NCBI GenBank assembly: GCA_032690845.1
Contig: CM064417.1
Span: forward strand, 22,732,808-22,796,807
Origin: Eleusine coracana subsp. coracana
Lineage: Eukaryota > Streptophyta > Magnoliopsida > Poales > Poaceae
Length of the DNA stretch: 64,000 nucleotides
Direction of reading: 5' to 3'
Shown here: piece by piece, positions 23,923 to 36,734 of the stretch
How the letters are laid out: each line of letters starts with the position of its first letter
Position numbering within the stretch: position 1 is the first letter of the stretch
Made by a program: the position numbers and the translations under genes
The notes under the pieces: generated by a model
What the model saw: the letters and a program-made list of their open reading frames with translations, nothing else
Databases searched by the model: none
What the model was told of the DNA's origin: nothing

Positions 23923-24354
23923 CGCCGCCCGAAGGCCCACGTGGCCCAAGTCGCGTGACTCCCTCTCCACAGCGCGCCTCTCCACTTCAGCCAGCCCTAG
24001 ATGCCGCGTCCTACCCCTATTTAGTCAAGGGCTGCGCCCCTTGCAATCTTTGAGTTTTGTTTTAGGTTTAGCTTATCTATACATCCGTCTCTCGACGTGA
24101 ATTCAGAACTCCACCTTCGTGCAATACATCAGATTGCTCGCCTCTAATTCTTGCTGGTTCTTCGATTGCGCGTAAGAATTGATCCTCGTGATCAGGTTGA
24201 TCTTGTTTACCGCAAGGTTAATATCTTCTGGAAGTTGGTTCAGCGATTGCATTGGCGCTTCGGCTTCCTCGTCGTAGTCGGATCGTGAGGGTCGACATCT
24301 ACCAAATCAAAGTTATCTCCACTTGCCGAAAGATTGGGCACTCTACACTTATCA
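23715..24354 (+). repeat. 3' LTR of element B
   Basis: 640 bp, the same length as the 5' copy, ending CACTTATCA before AAGAT. The differences from the 5' copy are mainly CG-to-TG or CA changes. The first 208 bp carry the pol tail. Confidence 0.92.
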
Positions 24355-25121
24355 AAGATTTACCACGGGAACAAGCCATCAACATGATTATACTCCCAGC
24401 AAAGGGTCGCATAAATACAATAATAAGCAGAGCCTCTGAATTAGCATCAATCGACTCATACACAGCTCATTGTATTGATCAGATCTGTTACTAATTCTAC
24501 CCAGCAGAAGTTCTGACTCAACCAATGCAGCCCTAACTGATCCCAAGAGGTTTGGACTTAACCAATGCAGCCTTGACAAAGAATGATGGAACTAATAACT
24601 TCACCGATCAACATAATTAACCATGCATAAACATGCTGATGTGTCATCCAATGCGAGATGCATGTATCGACCGTGATAATCATCTGGCTAAACATCCCGG
24701 AAGAACCCCTGGACCTAACCGATGCAGCCAGGATGACTAGATCGGTTAGCACCACCCTGACTTAATCGACAGACCCAGGAGTGACTCTAAGCGCTCTAAT
24801 CTATCTCTAATTGTTCATCTAATTACAGCTACGATAGGTCAGACCTAACCAATGCAGCATGGAGCCAAGAACAGACAGAAATCTCGAGATAGATCAAAAC
24901 GCCGAATAACTAGGCGATCACATTAAACTAATCATAATATTGGACTGAACTGATAAAATCATAATTAGAGAGACATGATGACCAAATTGTGACGAGATCC
25001 TAATCCCTCGTGAAGGTCGGAGCCGATGCAGCCCGCGCGGGATGAAGAACTCGTCGAAAAGGGTAGCGATGCGCCAAAGTTGTATTGATTCTGAGATAGA
25101 TTTACAATAGCCGGTCCCTTC

Positions 25122-25130
25122 ATATTTATA
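25122..25130 (-). promoter_or_regulatory. TATA box of element C, left LTR
   Basis: Minus strand TATAAATAT after CCACCC. The same box is in the right LTR at 36127-36135. It supports minus-strand orientation of C. Confidence 0.6.
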
Positions 25131-25693
25131 GGGTGGCTTGACTTGACCTCGAAGGCACGTACAGATTTTAATCAAACAAAAATAAGGAATATTGCATCCG
25201 GCCAGATGCACACCACGTGAACATCCGTAATGTCTTTCTCTCTTTGTACCCCGCAGGCCTTGGTCCTTGACATACAAAACGTGAACTCGCATAGATGGAA
25301 GAGTCCAGGCAGCTAGCTTCTTCCTTCCTTGATGACGCACATAAGCCACGCACAAGAGTCCAGCTAATCTACAGCTCCCGTGCACACGTTTAATCTTGTC
25401 ATGCCTTCCTTGTCACCATTTACGTTTCCTTGTATGCTATTTAGTTAATCATGTCATATAAATAATGGAAACCTTGTATTCATACGTGATCTCCCTAAGC
25501 TGGTCCCTCATCAAACTCTTCCGTGTAGCATCCATATCTTGCATATCTGAGTAATAAAATATTCCAGTCATGACGATACTAATCTTCTATATCCTTCCAT
25601 TATCATGTATATGAATTTCTTTGGGCAGTATTTTTCTTTCTTGCACCCGTCTTGCACCAGCCTCAAAATAGGTGCCAAAATCCGGTGTCAACA

Positions 25694-25710
25694 CATGCCC
25701 CCCAAGTCGG
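25694..25710 (-). other. Polypurine tract of element C (minus strand)
   Basis: On the minus strand ACTTGGGGGGCATG directly precedes the LTR start TGTTGACACC. This fixes the 16460-25693 copy as the 3' LTR. Confidence 0.75.
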
Positions 25711-27662
25711 GGTATGGAATCTCTCTCCATGCGCCGGATTGTTCCTCTTTTATCATGCGCTTTCAAAATCCAATACAATATGAAGAATTTTACTTTCCTT
25801 GCTCAAATATCTTGGGTTTTTGAAATATTTTTAAATCAAAACGATAACCTTGCTCCTCAAATGATTCTCTCTGGTCGCTCGATATGTTGGTGGTTCCTCA
25901 CCGAGACATTAGATTGCATCATTTTTTTCCTACTTCTAATACGGCTTTTCTGTGGAGCTCAGGTAAGGGATAAATGAGGCATACATGCAACACATATTTT
26001 GCTAAATCAAAAGACCAGACGCACAAAGAAAAACATTTCATACAATCTGATCAAGATGTGCATGTGTATGGAAAATTTGGTGGAATGACGGTGAAATGGA
26101 ATGGTACTCCTTTCAGTAAAGTCTCCCTTTTAAGGTACACGTGCATGGCCACTCTTTTCTTTTTCTCTTTTTTTTTTCTCCACTTCATGGTGGGCGTTTT
26201 TTTTTTTTGCAATGGCCATAAACGGTTACATAGATAATTGAGAGAATTTTCAATCACAAACAGCATAAAGTATTTTCATTTTCTGGTGAATGGATGGAAT
26301 GAAAAAAAAATTGTTGCTATCTCCCAGTGTAGGAGCATCGCAAATAAGGTGGAGACGTTTGTGCTCGTGAATCTTGATCAGGAAAGCATGAAAGGAATTT
26401 CACAAAGGTCACAATAATTTTGATAAAGCTCAATGTGAAAACATGCAACAAACATGAAGTGTTTTGCAATAGAGATTCAATATATGGATCTAGTAGGAAT
26501 TTATCATATCATTGAGGAGGTAAGTTATTATTTTCTTTTTGTAAAATAAAACTCCCAAGTATTTAGCAGAAAGAGGTAAGGTTTCTTCATACCATATCAT
26601 GATGTAGACTGGTGATACCCACAAATTCATCACTGCCCACTAGCTGATGTAGTGCGGCTAGGCCATCACCCGCCATTGTCGCCTAGCCTTGCCGGTTGCA
26701 AATAGTGGTAGTTGAATACAACCCATCGAGGAGCCGACATTGCGGCAGGTTGGTTGGAGTAGAGGTAATCGCCGAGTTGCGATCAGCAGCTCTTGCTGAT
26801 GTCTTTGATGCTTTTCTTCCTCAATCAGCTAGAAATTCTCATGCTAAGATGTTTTAGCCGATTGTATGTAATATATCTTGGGTGCTATACTGCCCTGTTG
26901 CTTCTGAGACAATATGCTTCGATGGTAAACACCAGCCGATTGACAAGCCAGCCGATCCTCATCCTGCTGCCATGGAAATTTTTAATAATTTCTTTTGAGT
27001 CCCATGCTCCCTCGTCCATCCAATGTCATAGTCGTTTGTCCACATGATACTGTGTCCAGGAGTCAGGCTGATTAAATGAAGAATGTAGCGGCCGTTCATC
27101 TGACTGAATTTATAATCTTTTGACCAGCTAAATCAGTTGACTGTCTATCTGAACGCATAAATCCTTCTGGACAAATGTTTATTTGCTTTCACTCTGAATA
27201 CCGATGCCTACCATGTATGACCGCAATTAATCCTGGAAGAACTAGTTATGGCCATCGGCTTCTCCTTGTCACCAGCACCAATTAGCCTTTCGTGATTAAC
27301 TGATGATTAGGGGATGCATGCATGTCTTGAATTATTGAACTTAAAAGCCTTAGTATCGCCACGATTAGTTGGACCTGAGACAGCCCCAACGCAAGTGCTA
27401 TCAGTTGACTTGATCAGTCTTATCCAATGGCACTGTTGACCAATCCTCAAGCTACACCATTGTTACCACCGGCTTACGTGATAATAATCCTGATGGTCCA
27501 ACAATAGTTCAACTATTGATAATGTCTGCCTCCACTGCTTTTAGTCATCTTGAACCCATCGACTGTTCATTGATATCGGCTTCTTCCTGGTCATTGACCA
27601 ATACTCTAACTCAATCCTCTGCACCAGTCTTGTCGGACTATGTTGATTTAAAGCCGATATTC
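25711..27662 (-). other. 3' interior of element C, no gene recognised
   Basis: AT-rich sequence with T-runs near 26160-26210 and scattered GCCGAT words. I find no protease, RT or integrase motif on either strand. Open frames up to about 100 codons show nothing recognisable. Confidence 0.5.
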
Positions 27663-27667
27663 CCCAC

Positions 27668-29326
27668 TGTAAGGACCGAAGGCGTACCGAGAGGGGGGGT
27701 GGGGAGGGGGTGAATCGGTAAGCCGCTCACGAATCTAAATACTTTAATTTACACTAGTAGAGCCGAGCAATCGTTGTAACCTAATAATGTCTAGTAAGCC
27801 AAGACCCTACACATGCTGATAGTAAGCGCGAAAGCCAAACACACTAGCCTATGTACGTCATAATTAAACCTAGTTACTAGAGCACATAAATACGGAATAG
27901 TAAAGAGGGGGTCAAGGAATGCTCATAATTTTTTTCTGAGGTCTCAGAAGGATGGCGTCTTCCCCTACTTCTCGTTGGACCATTCCCGCCGGAGTCCCGG
28001 TCCCTCCCGCCACCAATGTGGAGTTCTCGCCCACGAGCCCGCAATCACTTCCGGAGTGAGACACGGTGCGCATCACCGCTGCCACCAAGGCACAAGCTCG
28101 CCTCCCACGAGAACTTACCGGTCTTCCCAAGCCGACACGGGCGCTCACTAGCGATGCCCCTTTCACCGGTGGGCTCAAACTGTGTACAAATGTGTGATGG
28201 CCTTCACAACCAATCATGATAGGTTCGATCACCGACACCTAACCGGTCTAGGTCTCACCATAGACCAAGAATAACAACCTAGATCACACCCTCAAGGACA
28301 TCTAGCCTTAGATGTGCAAGATCACTTCTTGTTACTCTCACTAGCACTCTCAAGATATGCAATATCTCCTCCTAGTGCTCTCCTCTTTGCCTCTTGGCTC
28401 TCATCAAATGCTCCAAGCAATTCCACTGGCCAAGAGTGGTCACCAAGACCCCAGCAACGAACTTATATAGGGTTCCAACCTCAAACTAGCCGTTGCTCCA
28501 CGAGATCAGCTTTCTTGTCATACTGACCGGACAGTCCGGTCACTGCATGACCAGACCGTCTGGTCACTGCAGTCTTCAACTCCAATGGCTCTGCCCCTCT
28601 ACTTACTCCTACTGATTGGACTATACAGTCAACTGACTGGACCGTCCGGTCCGTTTCTCTCTCTATTACAGAAACATTTCCTGAGTCGCTTCCTCGCTGC
28701 CTAGAGTCGACTTGTACAGACCGGACCATCCGGTCTCTACAGACTGTAACTCTGGCAGTTTCCTCGCCGTGTCCTCTCTCTCATATTCCTGTTCTCCTAG
28801 TGACCGTATAGTCCGGTCTCCACTGACCCCTCTATCCGGTCACTATGTCCAGAAGCTGAAACTCCTTGTCCTCACTTGACTTCGTTTTCTGGCTTCTTTG
28901 AACAGCTCCTTGGCTTTTCTACTGTCACTTAGTGCCTGTGATTTCACTAAGCAACCTTGCATATCACCGACTAAACATGACCTAAGAGAAATGACCTAGA
29001 CCCTCTTGATAGTTTGGATTTTCCTATGGACTCAAAGCTCTAACAACTAGACAAGTGTCCTCAACACTTGCTCTATAGCTTGTCCTTAGCTTTGATCCAT
29101 CTCCATCAACCCTTGGACTCCATCAAGCTTAGAAGCATCTATGCTTGCAGCCATTGTCATCAATCGCCAAGGCAACCATCATCCATACGATTTGTAGTAG
29201 AGTTTAGAGATGATTTCTACATAGACAACACTCGTGTAGATATTAGCCCACAATTTCATAGTTGTCATCTATCACCAAAATATTAATACCTTAGGGATCC
29301 AATCATCAATGGTCATGAAGCTTACA
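27668..29326 (-). repeat. Solo Copia-type LTR, minus strand
   Basis: 1659 bp with inverted ends TGTAAG ... CTTACA and an exact CCCAC duplication (27663-27667 and 29327-29331). On the minus strand it ends with a C-rich TTCACCCCC phrase before CCTTACA, like the 3' end of the Copia LTR at 10386, and starts with a segment sharing TTTTGGTGATAGATGACAA with that LTR. It contains many GACCGGACNGTCCGGTC-type inverted motifs (28530-28850). A minus-strand TATATAAG lies near 28455. No internal sequence flanks it. Confidence 0.85.
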
Positions 29327-29379
29327 CCCACATAGCAATTGAGGCTTCTTGCTTTAATATAGGGATGATATACTTTATC

Positions 29380-30250
29380 TCCAACATGCCATTTCCCATT
29401 GACTTTGAACTAGCAAAGTGTCCATGCGTTGCAACGGGTTTAAGAAAAACAAAACACTCTATATAGTTTAAATAAAAAATTATTTACACAATATATTTGT
29501 TAAACATATATAGTATTATTAATATTTTTACATGAAAGATCATATTTATATTACTGTTGATGCTTCTTAGTGTACCATTTTATATATAGAAGCAATCATT
29601 TTGTCACCATTTTCCACCGTATTCTCATCATAAATATGTATTTTTATCTCTAATATTAAGGATTTCGACATGTAGTGTTATTTGAGATGTTGTAGAATCA
29701 GGTGAAATAATACTAAAAAGGTTTAAAGATGAGAAGTAGCGATATGAAGCCTGACTCCGGGTTTCTCACAAGCCCATGACACCTACAAGATACCTCTGTA
29801 TGTACATGAAATCTAACATGCAAGCTCAAAGTCGTGATCCAATGACTAAGGATTTCTAAAAGGTTTATCCAAAAGAAAAAACAATTTACGCAGTTCAGAA
29901 ATAACATTGTATTGCGTCATGATTTTGGACTTCAAGACTTGCTCCAATGGAAAATGTGTGACTATGAAAGTTGTAGATCTCGTCGAGAGCTTTCTGAAAC
30001 ATATATACATCATATTATTTAGACTACGAAGCTATGAGATATTTTTGTATCGTATATTTGAACATAAAGGCTTTCAAAACTGTGAATCTATTGAATATCA
30101 AAGTTATAGAACTTTTTGAGAGCTATGAGATAGAGTCCGAGTTTGTTTCATTTAGACTGTGGACGTGGGAGTTATGATTTTTGAAAGTCGGTGCTTAATA
30201 TGGAAGGTATAAAACCGACTTGGATTCAATTTCTAACTTTGTGGACACGA
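29380..30250. other. AT-rich segment of unknown origin within element C
   Basis: It differs from neighbouring C sequence: very AT-rich, lacking the GCCGAT words, and starting near GTCCATGCGTTGCAACGGG, a phrase I associate with ends of dispersed grass repeats. I could not find inverted ends or a target duplication. It could be a decayed DNA element or part of C. Confidence 0.3.
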
Positions 30251-31139
30251 AGTGGACAATCGCACCTTAATTAATATGTTGTAGAGGTAAAATAATCCAC
30301 GGCCATGGTGCTGGATAATTAAGGTTTTCCTCTAATAAATCATGTCGCTTCATTGCAGCATCCTTGCCTTGAATATTGACGCTGACCAGAATTGGCTAGC
30401 AATTAGACTTCCAGCCAATGATGAAGTTTGCTCATAACCTCGAATACTGAGGCAACTTGAGACAATGAGTCATGTGCCGGCCAGTCATACGGATCTCTTC
30501 CCATATCGCTGGTATCCCATACCATTGTTGTAATGAACCGATGGTGAGAGAGAAACTAGACTAACGATGTCTGGAAATCAAAAATGTATTCCAACTACAC
30601 CAGATCTAAATTTATCTCATGCATATACAGCCGATGATCAACTATATTCTCCAAATCTGTCGTTTGATAGTCATCGGCTTTTTAATGTGGAACATGAGTC
30701 ACCTATGCTCTCCTTCCCAATGATTTGCTTACCTGGATCCATGCACATGTACTTCTAAACTATTATTCCATCAGTGGTGTCAACAAGAGCATACCAACCG
30801 ATGGTGAGTACTAAAAGTCCATGATGAGCAGTCCTCCCAAATCGTAATCACACATCGGCCCGGTACTGCATATTACTGATGATAGCTCAAACACTCCAAT
30901 TTGTTGCTATAATAATCATTGAAACGCGCTCCCGGAGATGGTATGGTATAAGAAAGTCAATGCTGCATCTTCCTAAGACGATATACCTTATCACCAAGAT
31001 ATAGCAGACCAACCTTGCTTCCCATCAACGCTAACCGTCTCTTGTCCTTGCACAGTTTGATCATATATTAAAGAAAACCCTCCTTCCTTGTGCTAGACGT
31101 CGACTACTTTCCTCTTTCCTTGTTACCAATCGACCTTTT

Positions 31140-31724
31140 GGAGATTGAACTGCTCCTTCATGGCCTCCGTAAGTTTTACCACCAATCTTCAGATGTGCTC
31201 TGTTGCTGAGGCATCATATGAGGGATGTCATGTGCTTGATAGGTCCAGGTATTTTGAATAGTCTGATTGAACAGCCCCCCGAGCGTGTTCGGTTGAGCCG
31301 ATAGCATGGCAGGTAGTGCTGGTTGAATGAATGGCTGACCTACACCATCTATCGGCTGTCCTGATGGTGGTGCTGTATTTGCATGCGGTAAGTATGACGG
31401 CTGTACTCTAGTTGCATCAAGATGAACTGTTGGCTGGGCCATACTTCTTTGGTTGTGCTGTCCTGAGAAGTTCCTGAAATCTGATCCCATGTGGTAACCA
31501 CTTGAGATCGAAGAGAACATTGCTGCATCATAATTTTAGCTTAAATAATGGTGGATGCGGTACTGTCCTTAACCTCTCTAAAGTTTCCACCGCTGGCATA
31601 GTCTTCCCTGCTGTTGTGGTGCTGTTGGTTGCACCATCCTTCTGTATTTCAGGTGCCTTTCTCAGTGTTGAGCATCGCTCCTTAAGCCGATGTGGTTGGC
31701 CAGTCACCGCTGATGCCCTCCCCC

Positions 31725-31761
<37 letters not shown>

Positions 31762-32450
31762 GATTATTGTCTGATGAGGGAGCATAATGAATAGGGCATG
31801 CCAAATGCTTGTTGACTAGATGGTGGCACAGGCGTTGGCAATACCGGCTGTGGCCCATACTGCCCGGCTTCATTGGAGTAACAAGAGCTGAAGAGTATGA
31901 CGGGCCGTTCAATCTAGGATCTTTCAATAGGGAATCGTCAACCATTTGCTTGATTATATTCTTATTTGCATGACCTTGTTTTGCAGCTTCTTTCACCAAA
32001 GCTTGATATTCTGCTTCAGATATGACTCTTGGAAGCAGTGTTTTTGATATAACTCTTCTGTGATTGATCCTCAGAGTCTTGAAGTATTCAACTTGGCCAT
32101 TTGCCAGATATTTTTGGAATTCCTGCTGTTGTGTGTCCGTCATTAGCAAGGACGACAAGATCTCATTATGAACTGACAGCTTGGCGTACTGAGTCTTTTG
32201 AGTCCAGAAGAATTAGATCTCCTGCTTCATTGTGCTTGGGCTTGTCATCTTTTTCGAGCTTGTGCATGAGGGTCATGTTGCTGATTGAACTTTGCTTCGG
32301 GTCCCACGCCTTGTCTCCCTGGTTATCTGAAGCCACGAATCATAATAGGAGTTATATCTTGCCGGCACCACTTATGTTAGGCACTGCATGCTCATGTTTC
32401 CACCTGATCCCGTCCAACATATACTTTTCTGCATAATACTCTGCTACATT
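31140..32450 (-). pseudogene. Gag-like remnant of element C (minus strand)
   Basis: Minus-strand frames in order: a piece reading MLDGIRWKHEHAVPN (near 32430), a 158-codon stretch (32158-31682) with QQQEFQKYLANGQVEYFKTL and ISEAEYQALVKEAAKQGH, then a Gln/Pro-rich stretch (31520-31176) with PHMMPQQQST, followed by KEQFNLQKVDW after a shift. Gln/Pro-rich composition and position after a long leader suggest a gag-type structural protein, but I recognise no defined domain. A poly-C tract and several stops break it. Confidence 0.4.
31726..31759. repeat. Poly-C tract, 34 bases
   Basis: An uninterrupted run of 34 C (G on the minus strand) within the gag-like remnant. Gly- and Pro-run open frames across it are artefacts. 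Length is likely unstable and may be misread in the assembly. Confidence 0.95.
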
Positions 32451-34198
32451 ATATTGACTGCCATCGGCTGCCCCTCAAGTTACACCACGGCAAAAAGTGT
32501 GAATAAAATATTCTGGCTAGTCAGTCGATGATTAAAATTCCAAAACCCGTCCCCCGATACCTTTTCCATGTTCATGCCAATGGAGAGAAACACAGTCAGT
32601 GCAACACACAATTCCATCGGCCAACTGGCTTTTACTCTGTGTGTCAATGCCATCTAAATCTCATGAACAGGAATAATCATGATCATCGACTTCTCCCCTG
32701 TCATCTGCCACTGCATCATCCTTACCATCGGCTTAGATGTTAATCCTAATGGCCTTGTCACATTTAGCCGATGGACAGTACAAATACCTTCCTGATGTTC
32801 TTGAAGTCATCTGTCATCTCTTGACTCGATAAATTTCTTCCTCACGTCATACATGCATGCCCAAGCGAATCGATGAAGAAAGAGATGCTAGCAGGCTCTT
32901 AAAAAATGAAAAACAAACCTGCGCTGTCTGAACTGATGCTAACTCCTTTCTCCTCTGTGACCACGATCAGACTAGAACTGCGCAACCTCTGTTCAGAAAA
33001 CTCATACACATGATTCCTGATGCGATTGGTACTTTTGTTTAATGTCCTTGATCTGCTGAACTAACTTATGCATCTGATGTTAAACCAATATTTTGTACCC
33101 TGTTCTTCCTGACGTGTCTCCGTGTTAATATACGTTAGCCATAGTAGTTGACTCTATTAATTAGCATGCAAACATGGCAGACAAACTAGGCTTCAATGCT
33201 TTGTGGTGGCAAGTCGATGGAAACTGGGCAAGTCGATGTAAAAGAAGCAAGTCACTTATCCATCCAATAGAGCAGATCGGCATCGCGGCAAGAAGCAGCA
33301 AAATCTGTGTTTTCTAGCTTCTCTGTCAAAGGAAATTCTTAACTGACATTTGCCTTCTAAATTACTGAGTCGATGGTGAGTTGAAACAGGCCAATGGTGT
33401 GGATCATAGTACCTGCCAGCCGATGGATCCTAAAACAAACAAATGCACGCATCGGCTCGGTTTTGTATCGATGGATATTACCTGAAGATAGATTAGATTC
33501 TCCAACTTACTGTTCTGTACTTCATAACAATCATCGGCAATTAACCATGTAGCAGGAATCCATGATGAAAACAGCATAAAAAAAAATCTGCCCCCCGAGG
33601 CGATGCCATATCTTCTTCTGTTGCGAGAGAGTTGATTGTGGATCTTTAGTTATCTGAGTACTTACGAAACGGTGGGTTGCGAGGCATCGGCCGACTCAAT
33701 CTACTAACCAGGAATTAATCCATTGAGGTCCGATGCATATCTCTTGAGTCGATACCTCTCAAAGAGAGTTGCAAGTCCAACATATATCATGTGTCCAGAT
33801 TATCCCATAAACAAATATGGGTCACATTTTCCTCTGCGTTAATCATGCTTGCATGCCACACATTCCAATTTCTCATAGAGTCTACCAGCGGCGAGCTTCT
33901 TCCGATTCCATGCGCATATGGCTATCGGCCCAATGAGAATTATTCCACCGATTCATCATCATGTGGCAATAATCTTGTCCTACCTGCAGCAAGCTTCTTT
34001 CAACATATTATTCTTCTCCTTTTTTTTACTCAGTATACTGTAGAATCAACCATCGGCTTCACAATAGGGCTTTCACTGTAAATGATATACAAATGGAAAG
34101 AGCCGATAACTGTAACGAAGCTCCAAATCTTGTTCCTAGTGCCATCATAGTGTTGACTTCAGATAATAAAAGATGTGTCCCACCAGACGTGTCAAAAA
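32451..34198 (-). other. 5' leader region of element C
   Basis: No reading frame of note on either strand. It is dense in CATCGGC/GCCGATG words. Near the right LTR the minus strand has TGGTGGGACACATC (34185-34172), a PBS candidate 14 bases from the LTR, farther than usual, so uncertain. Confidence 0.4.
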
Positions 34199-36729
34199 TG
34201 TATTGTAGCGAAGAACCGACGGTCGATCCTCAGCGTGTAGACACGAGGGTTGGAAGATTTGCTTAGCTCCAGTGCATGTCCAATAGCGCGCGGTAGAGGG
34301 TGCGTGACGTGCCAGTCAGTTTGACCATTCAACTAATAAGGTGTGTGCCTACAAGTCGACCGATGATGGTTTCCAGGCGGAGAGTCGATCAAGACTAAGT
34401 CGATGCAGGCACAGAGTCGATCCGAGCACAGAGTCGATCCGGGCGGAGTCGATGCAAAATGTGTTGTCGCCAAAAACTGACGGTCGATCCTCAGCGTGCA
34501 AACACGAGGCATGGGAGATCTGCTTAGCTCCAATGCAGGTCCAATAACGCGCGGTACAGGAGCGTGCCATAAAGCGTGTTGACTAAAAAAATCTACACAC
34601 ATGATCTGAGAGTTCTGCTTAGCTCCAGTGTAGCCTCAAAGTAAACGGGGGCGTGCCAGTCAATTTTCTCTACAAATTGATAAAGAGGCAAACGATCAAA
34701 TGACATTGGGTCATCCGCCATGCTAAGGCTGATGATAGGGGATGGTGGATAGGGCACATAAAACTAAGCGGCAATCATACAAGCACACTAGCAGACTCGC
34801 AACTAATATGCAGTGCAGACCCATCAGCTGGGCGACCAGCCCATCGGCTGAGCCCCAGACAGCCCATCGATAGGACCACGGATGGCCTATCGGCATACTG
34901 ACTGGGAACAACTAGGAGGCGGGCCACAGAACCACTATGCAACCATACAACACATGCATATAAACAACTTTTGAATGAAAAAAGACTTGTCAACATGCGG
35001 GTCAAAACAAAGCGCATCGCCATCGACTGATCTGATTAACAGGCCACGAGCCGACACGCCAATACAAACAAATCCTATTGGCTGAGACGATTACGTGCAC
35101 TAAACAGGGCCAACAAGATAAAAACATGCATCGGCAACATAGAAAGATTAAGGCAGAGCATTTAACTATTCAGTAGAAAAATCTAGCCAAACTATATCGA
35201 TAGCATGATAATAAGCAATGATCTATTAAATAAACATGGGTAATAGCAGATACACAGTTCGATTGCAAGAAAGCATCAGTAATAACATATCGGCAAACAG
35301 ACAAATGAGATTTACCACGGGAACAAGCCATCGACATGATTGTACTCCCAGCAAAGGGTCGAATAAATATTATAATAAGCAGAGCCTCTGAATTAGCATC
35401 AATCGACTCATACACAGCTCATTGCAATTGATCAGATCTGTTACTAATTCTATCCAGCAAGAGTTCGGACTCAACCAATGCAGCCATAACTGATCCCAAG
35501 AGGTTTGGACTTCACCAATGCAGCCTTGATGAAGAACGATGGAATAATAACTTCACCGATCAATATAATTAACCATGCATAAACATGCTGATGCGTCATC
35601 CAATGCCAAACACATGTATCGACCGTGATAATCATCCGGCTAAACATCCCGGAAGAACCCCTGGATCGACCACTTCAGCCAGATCGACAGTAACCGAGCC
35701 GATCACCATGAGGTCGGACCTAACCGATGCAGCCATGATGATTAGTTCGGCTAGCGCCTCCCTGACTTAATCGACAGACCCAGGAGTGACTCTAAACGCT
35801 CTAATCTATCTCTAATTTTTCATCTAATCACAGCTACAATAGGTCAGACCTAACCAATGCATCATGCAGCCAAGAACAGACAGAAAACTCGAGATAGATC
35901 AAAACGCTAGATAACTAGGTGATCACATTAAACTAATCATAATATCGGACTGAACCGATATACTCAAAATTAGGGAGACAGGATTACCAAATTCTGACGA
36001 GAACCTAATCCCTCGCGAAGGTCGGAGCCAATGCAGCCCACGCGGGACCAAGAACTCGTCAAAAAAGGTAGCGATGCGCCAAAGTTGTATTGATTATGAG
36101 ATAGATTTATAATAGACGGTTCCTTTATATTTATAGGGTGGCTTGACATGGCCTTGAAGGCACGTACAGATTATAAACATTGCCTAATCTAACTTGATCC
36201 TGATACTATCAAACAAAAATAAGGAATATTGTATCGGACCAGATGCACACCACGTGAACATCCGTAATGTTTTCTTTCTTTGTACCCCGCAGGCCTTGGT
36301 CCTTGACATACACAAAGTGAACACGTATAGATCGAAGAGTCCAGGCAGCTAGCTTCTTCCTTCCTTGATGACGCACATAAGTCACGCACAAGAGTCCCGC
36401 TCATCTACAACTCCCGTGCACACGTTTAATCTTGTCATGCCTTCCTTGTCACCATTTACTTTTCCTTGCATGCTATTTAGTTAATCATGTCATATAAATA
36501 ATGAAAACCTTATATTCATACGTGATATCCCTAAGCTGGTCCCTCATCAAACTCTTCCGTGTAGCATCCATATCTTGCATATCTGAGTAATAAAATATTC
36601 TAATCATGACGATACTAATCTTCTTTATCCTTCCATAATCATGTATATGAATTTTTTTGGGCAGTATTTTTCTTTCTTGCACCCGTCTTGCATCAGCCTC
36701 AAAATAGGTGCGAAAATCCAGTGTCGACA
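34199..36729 (-). repeat. 5' LTR of element C (minus strand)
   Basis: About 2.53 kb, homologous to 16460-17572 plus 24360-25693. It shares the approximately 260 bp repeats (34215-34640), the CCTATTGGC region, AACCCCTGGA and the terminal AATCCAGTGTCGACA. It has an additional segment near 35690-35740 relative to the other copy. Minus-strand TATA at 36127-36135. Confidence 0.85.
36127..36135 (-). promoter_or_regulatory. TATA box of element C, 5' LTR
   Basis: Minus strand TATAAATAT, about 600 bp into the LTR from its minus-strand start at 36729. The position is compatible with a U3/R boundary. Confidence 0.6.
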
Positions 36730-36734
36730 ATCTC

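Larger units (their letters stand above)
17573..24354 (+). mobile_element. CRM-clade Ty3/Gypsy retrotransposon B
   Basis: 6782 bp with two 640 bp LTRs and an exact AAGAT duplication (17568-17572 and 24355-24359). Order gag-PR-RT-RNaseH-IN is Gypsy. The LTR start TGATGAGGACATC, a gag core with DGKYDPGVYLDWELEVEQKF, and a pol tail running into the 3' LTR with GPITRARAQEL point to the centromeric retrotransposon (CRM/CRR) clade. It is the best preserved element of the window. It is not functional: stops in gag, a shift at the PR/RT join, stops in IN. By eye the LTRs differ at about 35 of 640 positions (about 28 transitions), without indels. Confidence 0.9.
16460..25693 (-). repeat. 3' LTR of element C (minus strand), split by element B
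   Basis: Parts 16460-17572 and 24360-25693 together are about 2.45 kb; element B plus one 5 bp duplication lies between. It is homologous to 34199-36729 over its length. The left part holds two repeats of about 260 bp starting near GACGGTCGATCCTCA and including GATCTGCTTAGCTCCAGTGC, plus short GAGTCGATCCG repeats. Open frames here (for example around 16878-17207) are not supported as genes. Confidence 0.85.
16460..36729 (-). mobile_element. Large LTR element C, minus strand, no recognisable pol
   Basis: Termini TGTTG...CGACA with an exact ATCTC duplication (16455-16459 and 36730-36734). Orientation is minus: a minus-strand PPT (CTTGGGGGGCATG) abuts the left LTR, minus-strand TATA boxes lie in both LTRs, and the only coding-like frames (31140-32450) are on the minus strand. 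The interior is 25694-34198. Apart from a solo Copia LTR it contains AT-rich sequence rich in CCGATG/CATCGGC words, with no RT, IN or protease that I can find. It looks like a non-autonomous (LARD-like) element or a very decayed one. It carries element B in its left LTR. Confidence 0.82.

Noticed and set aside
31502..31785. Pro- and Gly-run frames
   Set aside because: Translation of the 34-base poly-C tract.
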